Origin: an uncultured Verrucomicrobiales bacterium
GTDB taxonomy: Bacteria > Verrucomicrobiota > Verrucomicrobiia > Verrucomicrobiales > DEV007
Reading direction: 5' to 3'
Length of the DNA stretch: 64,000 nt
NCBI GenBank assembly: GCA_943789025.1
Contig: CALSSN010000002.1
Span: forward strand, 62,001-126,000
In this document: positions 56,012 through 64,000 of the stretch, in pieces
How the letters are laid out: each line of letters opens with the position of its first letter
Numbering within the stretch: position 1 is the first letter of the stretch
Translations under genes and position numbers: made by a program
The notes under the pieces: generated by a model
What the model saw: the letters and a program-made list of their open reading frames with translations, nothing else
Databases searched by the model: none
Told to the model about the DNA's origin: nothing

Positions 56012-56731
56012 GTTCGTTCTTGTCGTAAGGATTATATTGGTGCCAAGCGCATTTATGGTTACTTGAGTAAAGAATCCACCACCAGAGGTGGTGGCTTTGG
56101 CCAGGACTCTAAAAGAGGCCGAAATCCCGCGCATCCCCCTCCTCTCTCCGCTCATTATCCTCCTGATACTTCACGTAACGCCTAATCTTCTTGTACTGGT
56201 TCACCCTGAATCGGACAAAGATGGCTACGCTGCTACTGAGTCCTGAAGGTTCTTGTTGTCTGAGATTTCTACCCTCTTGAGGCGGGCCTGGGCAAGCTTT
56301 TTGTCCCGCTGTTTATGGATGGCATCCCGACGCCCCTCCCGCGCCTTGCTCCTGCTGATGGGGGCTGCCGTGACACTGCTTCGGCTTCGCGGAGGAACGG
56401 AATGAGATTCTCTGCGTTCATAGAGGGAGAGATTCTCAAGGGTTGCAGGATTCCCTCAGTCGTTCAAGGCAATAGGCGGAAAATTTCAGGGGGTGGTACG
56501 CCGGTTGTCCTACCGGGAAGCGATAGAATGGTCCTGATCTCAATTCAGGCGCGACAATGGACAATCGATAGGATCTTCCCAAGAGGGAGTCTTTCGTCCA
56601 TGGTGTTGTCTACTCGACCCATGGCCACCCTCATCCCACCCACCGACATCGAATCAATCGAGAACTATGGCGAGAAGCTGGGCGCTGCGGCGCTTGCTAG
56701 TCATAGAAGGTCTGACCCTTTATGGTTTTGA
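56012..56731. other. Gene-poor stretch with decayed coding fragments
   Basis: 720 bp without an intact gene. On the minus strand two short frames look like remnants: 'SRSKAREGRRDAIHKQRDKK' (about 56,215-56,370) and 'RVNQYKKIRRYVKYQEDNER' (about 56,107-56,210), of unknown family. A hairpin CCACCACC/GGTGGTGG at about 56,077-56,095, followed on the minus strand by ATTCTTT, would fit the terminator of the latter. A 138-codon plus-strand frame (56315-56731) has no signature. Confidence 0.4.
56713..56728 (+). repeat. Copy 2 of direct repeat GACCCTTTATGGTTTT
   Basis: Same 16-bp word as at 54832, ending 3 bp before the left inverted repeat of the IS4-like element. Confidence 0.6.
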
Positions 56732-58195
56732 GAACGGTGTCCAAGATTCTCCTCCAAAAACCGCCCCAGAAGGGGGCTGGGAGGCTATAGGAGCCCCCTT
56801 GAGAAGCCCGTTTCATCCGGGTTGAAATCCCCTCGGAAGGGCTGCCGGAGTTCGCATAACGCTTGTGCGGGCCCAAAAATACCCCTTGACAGGTGGGCGG
56901 CAAAATTTTTTTCGCCTCCATATGGACAATGCAAACACTTCCGTCGCCCACCTCTTCTTCCGCCCGCTTCTCGACATCGCCGATCATCTGACCTCCTCCA
57001 GATCCTGCCCCAAACTCGCGGATAAGGACTGGCTCCAGACCGGCGTGCGCAGGGTGCTCTCCGCCTGCGACAGCGGCCTGGACTTCCTCTCCCAGCTCGC
57101 CTTCTCCGACCTCGGCGAGATCGGCCGAACCCATTTCTTCGAGACCCTCAAAAGCAGCCGCCGACTCTCCCTCTGCCAGGAGGCCGCCCACTCGATCCAT
57201 GACCATCTGGCCTCGGCGGCGCCCGACCGCCTGGCCCCCATCCCGTCGCTCGAGGGCTTCGAGATATTCGCCGGAGATGGCCACTGGCACGCCGCCGCCG
57301 CGCACGACCCGAAGAAATCCGGAAAGAAGCACGCCGTCGGACATCTCTACGGGCTCGACCTCAGACACAATGCCCTCTTCCATCTCCAGGCTGCCGACCA
57401 GCAGAACAAGCTCAAGGAGCACGACATGTCGGGGCTCAAGCGCACGGCGATCGAGGACCTGCGCCGTGGTGCCCCGAAGGGGAAGAGGGTGCTTTGGATC
57501 TGGGATCGCGCGGGCATCGACTTCCGGCAGTGGTACCGCTGGAAACAGGGCAGCGGCATCTACTTCCTCAGCCACGCCAAGGAGAACATGCGCCCGGAGA
57601 CCCTCTGCGAGCACCCGTGGGAGCAGGGCGACGCGGTCAACAACGGCGTCGTCTCCGACCGCGAGGTCTCCACCAGCCAGGGGGTGAGCGTGCGCCAGGT
57701 CATCTACACCGATCCCGCCACCGACAGGGAGTTCACCTTCATCACGAACCTTCCCAGATCGATCCCACCAGGCGTGATCGCCCAGCTCTACCGGATGCGC
57801 TGGGATGCGGAGAAAGTTTTCGACGAACTCAAGAACAAGCTCGGCGAGAAAAAGGGCTGGGCGTCCTCCCCGAATGCCAAAGCGATGCAGGCGTCCTTCC
57901 TCTGCATGGCCCACAACCTGATCGAGGTCGAATCCCTCCGGCTGGAGAGGGAGCACGACGTGAAAAACGTCGCCGAACACAAACGGAAAAAGAAGCGGCT
58001 GGCAAAGGAGAGAAAGAAGGCCAAGGAGCCGCTTCCAGAACTCTATGTGAGGCTCCAGCGTCTCACGCAACACTCAGTAAAGCTCATCCGCTGGATCACG
58101 ATACCACCTCTGGAAAGAGACTTCACTGGAGGAAGCCCTCCCGCAGCTACGCACCCTCTACGCGAAATTGTGAGCAGGAACTTTGGACACCGTTC
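56732..58195 (+). mobile_element. IS4-like insertion sequence
   Basis: Imperfect inverted repeats bound the element: GAACGGTGTCCAA at the left (56732-56744) and its complement ending at 58195, with similarity continuing inward for about 8 more bases. Length 1,464 bp with one transposase gene. No convincing target duplication was seen. The transposase frame runs 14 codons past the right inverted repeat. Confidence 0.8.
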
Positions 58196-58238
58196 GGGTT
58201 ATGAGGGGGCGGAGTTGGTCGGCGGCGGGAAACCTTGA
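56922..58238 (+). CDS. IS4-like transposase
   Basis: 438 residues from the ATG at 56922. DDE/RNase-H-fold transposase: first Asp in 'FEIFAGDGHWH', second Asp in 'VLWIWDRAGIDF', and the Glu in 'LYRMRWDAEKVFDELKNKLG', which fits the IS4-family Y-x2-R-x3-E-x6-K pattern (Y-R-M-R-W-D-A-E-K). The C-terminal ~60 residues are very Lys/Arg-rich. The frame is uninterrupted and probably functional. Its last 14 codons lie in flanking DNA, so the natural C-terminus depends on the insertion site. Confidence 0.88.
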   Translation: MDNANTSVAHLFFRPLLDIADHLTSSRSCPKLADKDWLQTGVRRVLSACDSGLDFLSQLAFSDLGEIGRTHFFETLKSSRRLSLCQEAAHSIHDHLASAAPDRLAPIPSLEGFEIFAGDGHWHAAAAHDPKKSGKKHAVGHLYGLDLRHNALFHLQAADQQNKLKEHDMSGLKRTAIEDLRRGAPKGKRVLWIWDRAGIDFRQWYRWKQGSGIYFLSHAKENMRPETLCEHPWEQGDAVNNGVVSDREVSTSQGVSVRQVIYTDPATDREFTFITNLPRSIPPGVIAQLYRMRWDAEKVFDELKNKLGEKKGWASSPNAKAMQASFLCMAHNLIEVESLRLEREHDVKNVAEHKRKKKRLAKERKKAKEPLPELYVRLQRLTQHSVKLIRWITIPPLERDFTGGSPPAATHPLREIVSRNFGHRSGYEGAELVGGGKP

Positions 58239-58269
58239 GGGAGGAGCTTGTCTCTGCTACGGGTGAAGG

Positions 58270-60958
58270 ATGCGTGCTTTCCTGGTGGCCTTGTTTCTCT
58301 GTGGGGTGGTTCGGGCCGAGTCGGTGTGGGTGGAGGGGGAGGATGCGGTGAGGCGCTCGGTGCATCCGCATTCGTGGTATGACTCGGTGAAGAAGGAGGA
58401 GCTTTCCGGGGGCGCGTGGTTGTCGAATTTTGTGAAAGGGGAGGGGAAGGTGGGGACGGCGGAGTATGAGGTGATGGTGTCGGCGCCGGGGAGGTATGCG
58501 TTTTGGCTGAGGGCGAATCCGACGCAGTCGCGGTTGTCGGTGAAGATGGACGGGGGGGGAGTGGGAAGAGGTGAATACGGAGGATGGATGGAGTGGGCGG
58601 GTGAATGTGGCGGGGGATGGGAAGAATGATTTGCGATACGTGGCGTGGAAGAAGTTGGGGACGTACGAATTGGAGAAGGGGGAGATGACGATTGCATTCC
58701 GGATGAATTCGCCGAATCACAATCATGGAGCGATCGATGCCTTTGTGTTGAGCACGGGGGTGTGGAAGCCGAAGGGGATTCAGAAGCCGGGGGAGGCGGC
58801 CCCGGAGGTGGATCTGGACACGGATGATGACGGGAAGACCTGGGCCTTTCGGTACGGCGGGGATACTTTGCGGGAGGGTTCGCCGATTGATTTGCGGAAG
58901 TTGAACGAGAAGGTGGCGGGGGAGCGGGGATTTATTACGCGGACGAAGGATGGGGCGGGGTTCGCGTATGGGGATGGGAAGCCGTTGCGGATTTGGGCGG
59001 TGGGGTCGGGAGCGGGGGCGTACGATGAGGATGACATGGCGCGGAATGCGCGGTTCCTCGCGAAGATTGGAGTGAACATGGTGCGGTTTCACGGATCGTT
59101 CTCGCCGCGGGAGAAGGCGGCGAAGTTGACGGAGGTGAACCGGAAGGAGATTGATCGTTGTTGGAAGTTGGTGGCGGCGATGAAAAAGGAGGGGATCTAC
59201 ACGACGATTTCTCCGTTCTGGGGGCATGCGGGACATAGTGGGGCGCAGGCGTCGTGGGGCCTGGAGGGGTATGGGAAGGAAGACGTTTGGGGGCTGTTGT
59301 TTTTTAATGAGGAGATGAAGGCGGCGTACAAGGGGTGGATGCGGGAGTTGTACACGAAGAAGAATCCGTACACGGGTGTGCCCTTGGCAAAGGAGCCGGC
59401 GGTGGGGCTGATTCAGGTGCAGAATGAGGACAGCCTGCTGTTTTATACGATGCAGGGGATCAAGGCGCCGCAGAAGGCGATTTTGGATCGGAAGTTCGGG
59501 GAGTGGTTGGTGGAGAAGCACGGATCCCTGAAGAAGGCGGTAAGGGAATGGGATGGGCATGAGGAGAAGGGGGATGATCTGGCGGGAGGGAGGCTCTCGG
59601 TGATTGGAGTTTGGGACATGACGCAGCCGCAGAGTGGCGGGAAGGCGAAGCGGTTGCGGGATCAGACGCAATTTTTGGGGGAGTTGCAGCGCGGGTTCTA
59701 CCAGGAGATGCATGAATTTTATCGTGATGAGCTGGGGTGCAAGCAGCTGATCAATGCCGGCAATTGGAAGTCGGCGAGTGAGGCGCGCTTGGGGGATTTG
59801 GAGCGGTGGACCTACGGAGCGAGCGAGGTGATTGCGGTGAACAAGTATTACAATGGGGGCCGGCATGTTGGTCCGGACAACGGGTGGCGGATCAATCCGG
59901 GGGACTTTTTCCAGAGTGGATCGGCGGTGCGGAATCCCTTGGCCTTGCCGACCTCGTTGAAGCAGAGCGCGGGGAAGCCGATGATCATTACGGAGAGTAC
60001 CTGGGTGCATCCGCTGGGGTATCAGAGTGAGGGGCCGTTTCTGATGATGGCCTATCAGTCGGTGTTGGGGATTGATGCGTTCTATTGGTTCAACCAGGCC
60101 TCGGTGGAGTTTGATCAGGAGCCGTATCACTCGTGGACGAAGGTGGGTGGGCAGTATGGGATGCAGAAGTGGGGGTTGCCGCCGGCGATTGAGGCGATAT
60201 TTCCGGCGGCGGCGTTGGCGTACCGGCAGGGATACATTGAGGAAGGGGAGCCGGTGTTTGTGGAGAAGCGGACGCTGGAGGATTTGTGGGAGCGGAAGGT
60301 GGCGGCGATTGCGGAGGGGGCGAAGTTTGATCCGAATCGGGACAAGGACTTTGCGGAGGGGAAGGTGGAGGGGACGGAGGGTGATCCGGCGCAATTTTTG
60401 CGGGGGCCGGTGGTGGTGGAGATCGGGGAGCGGGCCGGGGTGAAGGCGGCGGCGGTGAAGTCGTCCGGTGGGGTGGTGGAGAGCGTGACAGGGGAGGTGA
60501 GGATGGATTCGAAGACGGGGATTTGTACGGTCAATGCGGCGCGGGTGCAGGGAGTGACGGGATTTGTAAACTCGGCGGGGACGGTGAAGTTGGGGTCGTT
60601 GATCGTGGAATCGAAGAACGAGTATGCGACGGTGCTGGCGGTGTCGATGGACGGGAAACCGTTGGATGTTTCACGGAAGGTGTTGGTGCAATGTGGAACG
60701 ACGATGCGCCCGACGGGGTGGGCGACGAAGGCGGCGACACACAAGGGTCAGGAGGGGCTGGAGGTGGTGAGCACGGGCGTGATGCCGTGGCGGGTGGCGG
60801 TGAATGAGACGACGCTGTTGTTGAAGAGTGCGACGTTGACGAAGGCGACCGTTCTCGACACGGCGGGATTTCCGCGGGGCGAGGTGGAGTTTGAGCGGGT
60901 GGGGTCAGCAGTGAAGTTTGTGTTTCCGCGGGATGCGGTGTGGGTGGTGCTGGAGTGA
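58270..60958 (+). CDS. Secreted glycoside hydrolase-like protein with N-terminal carbohydrate-binding-like domain; frameshift in a G8 tract
   Basis: A signal peptide (MRAFLVALFLCGVVRAES) and a CBM35-like beta domain ('VWVEGEDAVRRSVHP', 'APGRYAFWLRANPT') end at eight Gs (58552-58559), where the frame breaks. With seven Gs it continues 'DGGEWEEVNTEDGW' into the second frame to 60958, giving about 895 aa. The catalytic part is a TIM barrel of the GH-A type, with an acid/base candidate in 'LIQVQNEDSLLF' and a nucleophile candidate in 'MIITESTWVHP'. Polysaccharide target unknown. Codon use is unusual, with a strong excess of G-ending codons (GGG, GTG, GCG, AAG). Confidence 0.75.
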
Positions 60959-60989
60959 GGGGGGGAGACATTCTTGTCTCCCCAGACTG

Positions 60990-61050
60990 TCGATAACGAA
61001 AACAATAAAGGGTCAGAAAACAATAAAGGGTCAGACCTTTTATTGCCCGA
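60990..61050. repeat. Cluster of short AAAGGGTCAGA / GACCTTTTAT words
   Basis: Two copies of ACAATAAAGGGTCAGA, followed by two GACCTTTTAT words, separate the glycoside hydrolase from the AbiE region. They resemble the 56,713 and 54,832 words read on the other strand. Such words often mark the edges of transposed segments. Confidence 0.5.
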
Positions 61051-61060
61051 CCTTTTATGG

Positions 61061-61177
61061 CCCGTGCGGGCCCGCTTGCTCAACCTTTCCCGCCAAAGCG
61101 GTGGGCTGCTCGAGGCCCTCATGGAACAGTATGCGATGGGGCGATTTCTCTATCGCCTCGCTAATAGGAGGCCATAA
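61061..61177 (+). pseudogene. N-terminal fragment of an AbiEii-type toxin
   Basis: The plus strand reads 'ARLLNLSRQSGGLLEALMEQ' and 'YAMGRFLYRLANR', which aligns with the N-terminal helix of AbiEii nucleotidyltransferases (compare 'SLLEQFALSRFFARLAQS' in the intact gene at 62314). The conserved 'FILKGG' block that should follow is missing. This is a remnant of a second toxin gene next to the intact pair. Confidence 0.55.
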
Positions 61178-61200
61178 AAGGCCAGGTCTTTTATTTTCTG

Positions 61201-61603
61201 AACAAGAAACCACAGCCCCGCACAGCACTTCCCACATTCGGACCATGTCGAGGGTGTCGAGGGTGTCGAGGGTGTCGAGAAGTTCCTGCTCGATTTGTCG
61301 GCGGCGGTCTGCCGGGGTGGATTCGGCGGCGGCCTCGCGGAAGGCGGTGCTGCCGTCGGCGATGCCGCCGAGGTCGAGGAAGGCGTGGTGGGTGAGTTCT
61401 TCTGCCGCGTCGAGGCGGTGCAGGCTGTATTGGAAGGAGGGGCGGGTTCCTTTCCAGTCCGGGACCGGGAAGGCGACGGTCTCGAAGTCGAGAAACCACG
61501 CCGGTAACCCGTGCGGGGCGAGGTCGGCAGCGGCGCCTTCGCGGGAGAAGAAGGCTGTTCCAGAGAGGGGCACCTCCTTGACCCGGCGCTGCAGCGGGTT
61601 CAA
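61201..61603 (-). pseudogene. DUF2779-like fragment
   Basis: The minus-strand frame from 61603 encodes 'GLPAWFLDFETVAFPVPDWK' and 'GTRPSFQYSLHRLD', recognisable as the nuclease-like core of DUF2779 proteins, but with a short gap after GTRP and no N- or C-terminal domains. It decays into a 9-bp tandem repeat (TGTCGAGGG, about 61,246-61,279) encoding Leu-Asp-Thr repeats. The segment 61201-61320 recurs at 63344-63466. Confidence 0.6.
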
Positions 61604-61683
61604 TGCCTAGTCCATCCATCCCCATGGCGGTTTACGGCCGTTTTTTTCCGAGGATTCCATTGTTGCCTTTATTTCTAAAATTG

Positions 61684-61705
61684 AGTAACTTGTCACTAGG
61701 TTACT
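61684..61705. promoter_or_regulatory. Possible autoregulatory operator of the AbiE-type pair
   Basis: Inverted repeat AGTAAC (61684-61689) / GTTACT (61700-61705), centred 17 bp before the antitoxin ATG at 61711. AbiEi antitoxins repress their own operons by binding inverted repeats, so the position is apt. Untested. Confidence 0.45.
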
Positions 61706-61710
61706 GTAAA

Positions 61711-62310
61711 ATGAAAAGTCAGCGTTCCCAGCTCCAACGACTCGCGCGAGAATCACGGCTTCTTCGTGAGGAAAGCCTGCGTGAAGCCGGGGTGAGCAGC
61801 ACTGTGATCTCGCAGGCGGTGAAGGCGGGTGAGCTGATCCGGCTGTCGCGAGGGGTTTACCACCACCCCGAAACGGAGCTGGATGAGAATCTGAGCCTGT
61901 CAGAAGTGGCCGCCCGGATTCCTCATGCGGTCATCACGCTGCTTTCAGCCCTGCAGTTTCATCAGGTCGGAACCCAGCAACCCCATGCCGTTTGGATACT
62001 TCTTAAACAGAACGCGGCAACTCCAAGAATCGACTATCCCCCGCTGGAAGTGGTTCGCAGCAAGATCTCCAGTTCCTTCTCGAAAGGGGTCGTGACCCAC
62101 CAGCTCAACGATATTCCCACCAGGATCACCAATCCTGCTCGCTCGGTGGTCGATTGCTTCAAATACCGAAGCCGGGTCGGTCTCGATGCCTGTCTCGAAG
62201 CACTCAAGGATATCCTCAGCAAAGGCGTAAAACCGATGGAGATCATGGACTACGCCAAAGCCCAGCGCGTCACCAGTGTGATTCGCCCTTATCTCGATGC
62301 CCTGGTATAA
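61711..62310 (+). CDS. AbiEi-family antitoxin (winged-helix)
   Basis: 199 residues from the ATG at 61711; the frame is open 108 nt upstream across the putative operator. The N-terminal ~70 residues form a winged helix ('RLLREESLREAGVSSTVISQ', 'AGELIRLSRGVYHHPE'), the AbiEi_4-type DNA-binding domain. The C-terminal domain ('RIPHAVITLLSALQFHQVG', 'ITNPARSVVDCFKYRSRVG') is the usual AbiEi antitoxin region. Type IV antitoxin: counteracts AbiEii without direct binding and represses the operon. The toxin starts 3 bp after its stop. Confidence 0.9.
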   Translation: MKSQRSQLQRLARESRLLREESLREAGVSSTVISQAVKAGELIRLSRGVYHHPETELDENLSLSEVAARIPHAVITLLSALQFHQVGTQQPHAVWILLKQNAATPRIDYPPLEVVRSKISSSFSKGVVTHQLNDIPTRITNPARSVVDCFKYRSRVGLDACLEALKDILSKGVKPMEIMDYAKAQRVTSVIRPYLDALV

Positions 62311-62313
62311 GCC

Positions 62314-63210
62314 ATGAATCTCGTCGCCTCACTCCAGGACCGCCTCAAGAACGAGGGGCGTCGAACCGGTATACAGTATGCCTCGTTGCTCGAGCAATTT
62401 GCCCTTAGTCGCTTTTTTGCGCGCCTGGCTCAAAGTGCCTATGCGGACCGCTTTATCCTCAAAGGTGCTCAGCTCTTCCGCTTTCTGGAGCAACAGGGGC
62501 ACCGCCCGACCCGGGATGCGGATTTCCTCAGTTTCGGCGACTATGACCCCGAGTCCTTGAGGGAGATATTCACTGAAATTTGCCAGCTTGCTCCGGAAAA
62601 GGAAGATGCCTTGAGCTGGGAAAACATTCGGGCAGCGGCGATTCGCAATGAGAACAGCTACGGCGGCGTGCGGGTGTTGATCACCTGTCAGCTCGGTAGA
62701 GTGAGAATCCCACTGCAATTTGACATCGGCTTTGGAGACATCATTACCCCCGAAGTCCGAATTCAGGAGTGGGCAGCACCGCTCGACTATCAGGACGTCC
62801 CTCTTGCGACGTATCCCATGGAGACTGTTGTGGCCGAGAAACTGGAAGCTGCTGTTTCTCTGGGGATCAATAATAGCCGAATGAAGGATTTTTATGATCT
62901 TCATTGGCTCCAATCTCGCATCAACTTTGACGGAAAAGATCTCACAGAAGCGGTCACCAATACCTTCGCCCGGCGCTCGACCGTCATCCCTGGCACGATC
63001 CCTTTGCCATTTACGGAAGAGTTCAGCTCTGACGCACAAAAGATCGTGCAATGGTCCGCTTTTCTCCGTAAGGGGAGGCTTCGTCACCTCGAACTGCCGG
63101 TTGTTCTCAGTGACTTGGCAGCGTTTCTACTCCCCGTGCTTCAGATACAGGTTTCTGACCAAGTTTGGACTCCTCCCGACAAGTGGAGTCCAGATTCAAA
63201 ACGCTCATGA
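62314..63210 (+). CDS. AbiEii-family nucleotidyltransferase toxin
   Basis: 298 residues. 'YADRFILKGAQLFRFLEQQG' followed by 'RPTRDADFLSFGD' holds the nucleotidyltransferase G-x-x-[LF] and DxD residues; 'LQFDIGFGDII' supplies a further Asp, and 'ETVVAEKLEA' plus 'NSRMKDFYDLHWL' are the conserved C-terminal motifs. Family members transfer nucleotides (to tRNA in studied cases) and cause growth arrest, giving phage abortive infection. All motifs are intact, so the pair is probably active. The start is 3 bp after the antitoxin stop. Confidence 0.92.
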   Translation: MNLVASLQDRLKNEGRRTGIQYASLLEQFALSRFFARLAQSAYADRFILKGAQLFRFLEQQGHRPTRDADFLSFGDYDPESLREIFTEICQLAPEKEDALSWENIRAAAIRNENSYGGVRVLITCQLGRVRIPLQFDIGFGDIITPEVRIQEWAAPLDYQDVPLATYPMETVVAEKLEAAVSLGINNSRMKDFYDLHWLQSRINFDGKDLTEAVTNTFARRSTVIPGTIPLPFTEEFSSDAQKIVQWSAFLRKGRLRHLELPVVLSDLAAFLLPVLQIQVSDQVWTPPDKWSPDSKRS

Positions 63211-63660
63211 AATTCACCGAGGGTCGCCAGGGACACTCAACTCATCTGGAGACGCTGCGAGCCTGTTGGCAGGAAGTGTGTTGGTAAGAAATGTCAGTGG
63301 ACCATGATCGACAATAGACTCCCGGCGCTCCGGACAGCCTGACTACGAAACCATAGCCCCGCTGAGCACTTCCCACATGCGGACCATGGCGAGGGTGTCG
63401 AGAGTGTCGAGGTGGCGTAGGCGAAGAACTCCAGCTTGATTTGTCGGCGGCGGTCTGCGCGGGTGGAGGGTTTGAGGAAGGGGCGGCTCACGTCGCGGTT
63501 GAGGGAAGACCACGCTTCCTCGTCGATCTCAGCTCATCGAGCAGCTGAACGATCTCTTCGGACATCCTCAACTTCCCCCACATCGGCCCAAGCCCTCTTG
63601 CTTTCCTCTACTTTTTCAAGTCGACCAAAACAGCTTCACCGGAAGCTGCTCTGACGGAGC
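63211..63660. other. Decayed stretch containing second DUF2779-like fragment
   Basis: 450 bp with no intact gene. 63344-63466 is about 80% similar to 61201-61320 in the same orientation, including 'CGATTTGTCGGCGGCGGTCTG'-type sequence that encodes ADRRRQI on the minus strand. So a piece of the same degraded gene flanks the toxin-antitoxin pair on both sides. Nothing recognisable remains at 63,470-63,660. Confidence 0.55.
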
Positions 63661-63869
63661 TAGAAACTAAAAAACATCCAGAGCAGCAGCTTAATCGCTA
63701 TCAGCCAGACGGCCACAACCTGCACCTTATTGTAGGAAATCTCACCCGGCGTCTCACTCCGGCAGTCTAAAGCGCGGCCGAAGATTTGATCCCATTTCTT
63801 GAGGACTATCAGACCACCAATGATAGTGAGCGCTAAAGCCAATCCGAAAAATATTTTTAGGGCAAGCAT
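63660..63869 (-). CDS. Small hypothetical membrane protein
   Basis: 69 residues from the ATG at 63869, where hydrophobic sequence begins (MLALKIFFGLALALTIIGG); the frame extends 120 nt upstream with no sensible N-terminus. Two transmembrane helices (about residues 2-23 and 50-68) flank a short loop with one Cys. Locally AT-rich. No family recognised. Small size makes it uncertain. Confidence 0.45.
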   Translation of the reverse strand: MLALKIFFGLALALTIIGGLIVLKKWDQIFGRALDCRSETPGEISYNKVQVVAVWLIAIKLLLWMFFSF

Positions 63870-64000
63870 TACTGGGAAAGAATAAATTAATCTCGCAACG
63901 ATGCAACCTTCGCGGGGATGTTGACCTGCACTGCTCGCCCCTGGTGCCGCTAATTGGAGACAAGGCATCTTCAGCAAAGGCTCTCTCATACGCCCTGAGT

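Noticed and set aside
56315-56731. 138-codon plus-strand frame before the IS4-like element
   Set aside because: No motif, and it ends within the direct repeat at the IS edge. The opposite strand carries better-looking coding fragments.
58199-60394. 731-codon open frame on the minus strand opposite the glycoside hydrolase
   Set aside because: Its product is a run of Arg/Pro/Leu/His with no domain. It is an effect of the G-rich codon usage of the real gene on the plus strand.

Overview
The window is a chromosomal segment of a Gram-negative-type bacterium, most probably a member of the PVC group (Verrucomicrobiota, Opitutae/Puniceicoccales-like). This is an inference from the gene content: a selenophosphate synthase fused to an NADH-dehydrogenase-like flavoprotein, a ~1,100-residue protein resembling PPi-type PEP carboxykinase, a tyrosyl-radical-free (class Ic-like) ribonucleotide reductase, a divergent Nramp-type carrier, and the near absence of strong Shine-Dalgarno sites. 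No rRNA or other taxonomic marker is present to confirm it.

Positions 1-47,500 look like core chromosome. In order they hold: an anchored hypothetical protein and an SDR (minus strand); selD fusion and a second SDR; a twin zinc-ribbon membrane protein; panE-like reductase, purine nucleoside phosphorylase and bioB; arsC; an O-antigen-ligase/TPR membrane protein; prs, rplY, pth, rpsF and ssb; cdd; a secreted PDZ protein; guaB; mazG; rpmB; an ArsM-like methyltransferase; an OsmC protein; a PhoD-like phosphatase; an Nramp-like carrier; a sugar isomerase with purK and purE; trxB; a Ser/Thr kinase with a heptad repeat; metX; the PEPCK-like protein; rnhA, guaD and coaX; queA; two small exported proteins; glmS; and nrdB-nrdA. 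Themes are nucleotide supply (prs, guaB, purE/K, punA, cdd, guaD, nrdAB, mazG), cofactors (bioB, panE, coaX) and translation.

From 47,668 to the right end the character changes. A tRNA-Ser(CGA) gene is followed by four ~115-bp tandem units, each ending in a copy of the last 19-20 bp of the tRNA including CCA. An internally deleted IS1634-type element follows, with its terminal repeat 20 bp before an arginine decarboxylase gene. Next come a convergent polyamine cluster (speA and a deoxyhypusine-synthase homologue facing aguA and aguB), an AT-rich DUF4424/SH3 exported protein, an IS4-like element, a secreted glycoside hydrolase with an 8-G tract, and an AbiEi/AbiEii-type toxin-antitoxin pair bracketed by two decayed copies of a DUF2779-like fragment. 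This looks like a composite accessory island at a tRNA gene, although no integrase is visible.

Nine single-base frameshifts interrupt otherwise intact genes, including trxB and nrdA. Most lie in short G/C runs. The simplest reading is residual indel errors in the assembly, so I annotate the interrupted genes as full-length CDSs with the break noted. True decay cannot be excluded for the PhoD-like, Nramp-like and glycoside hydrolase genes.
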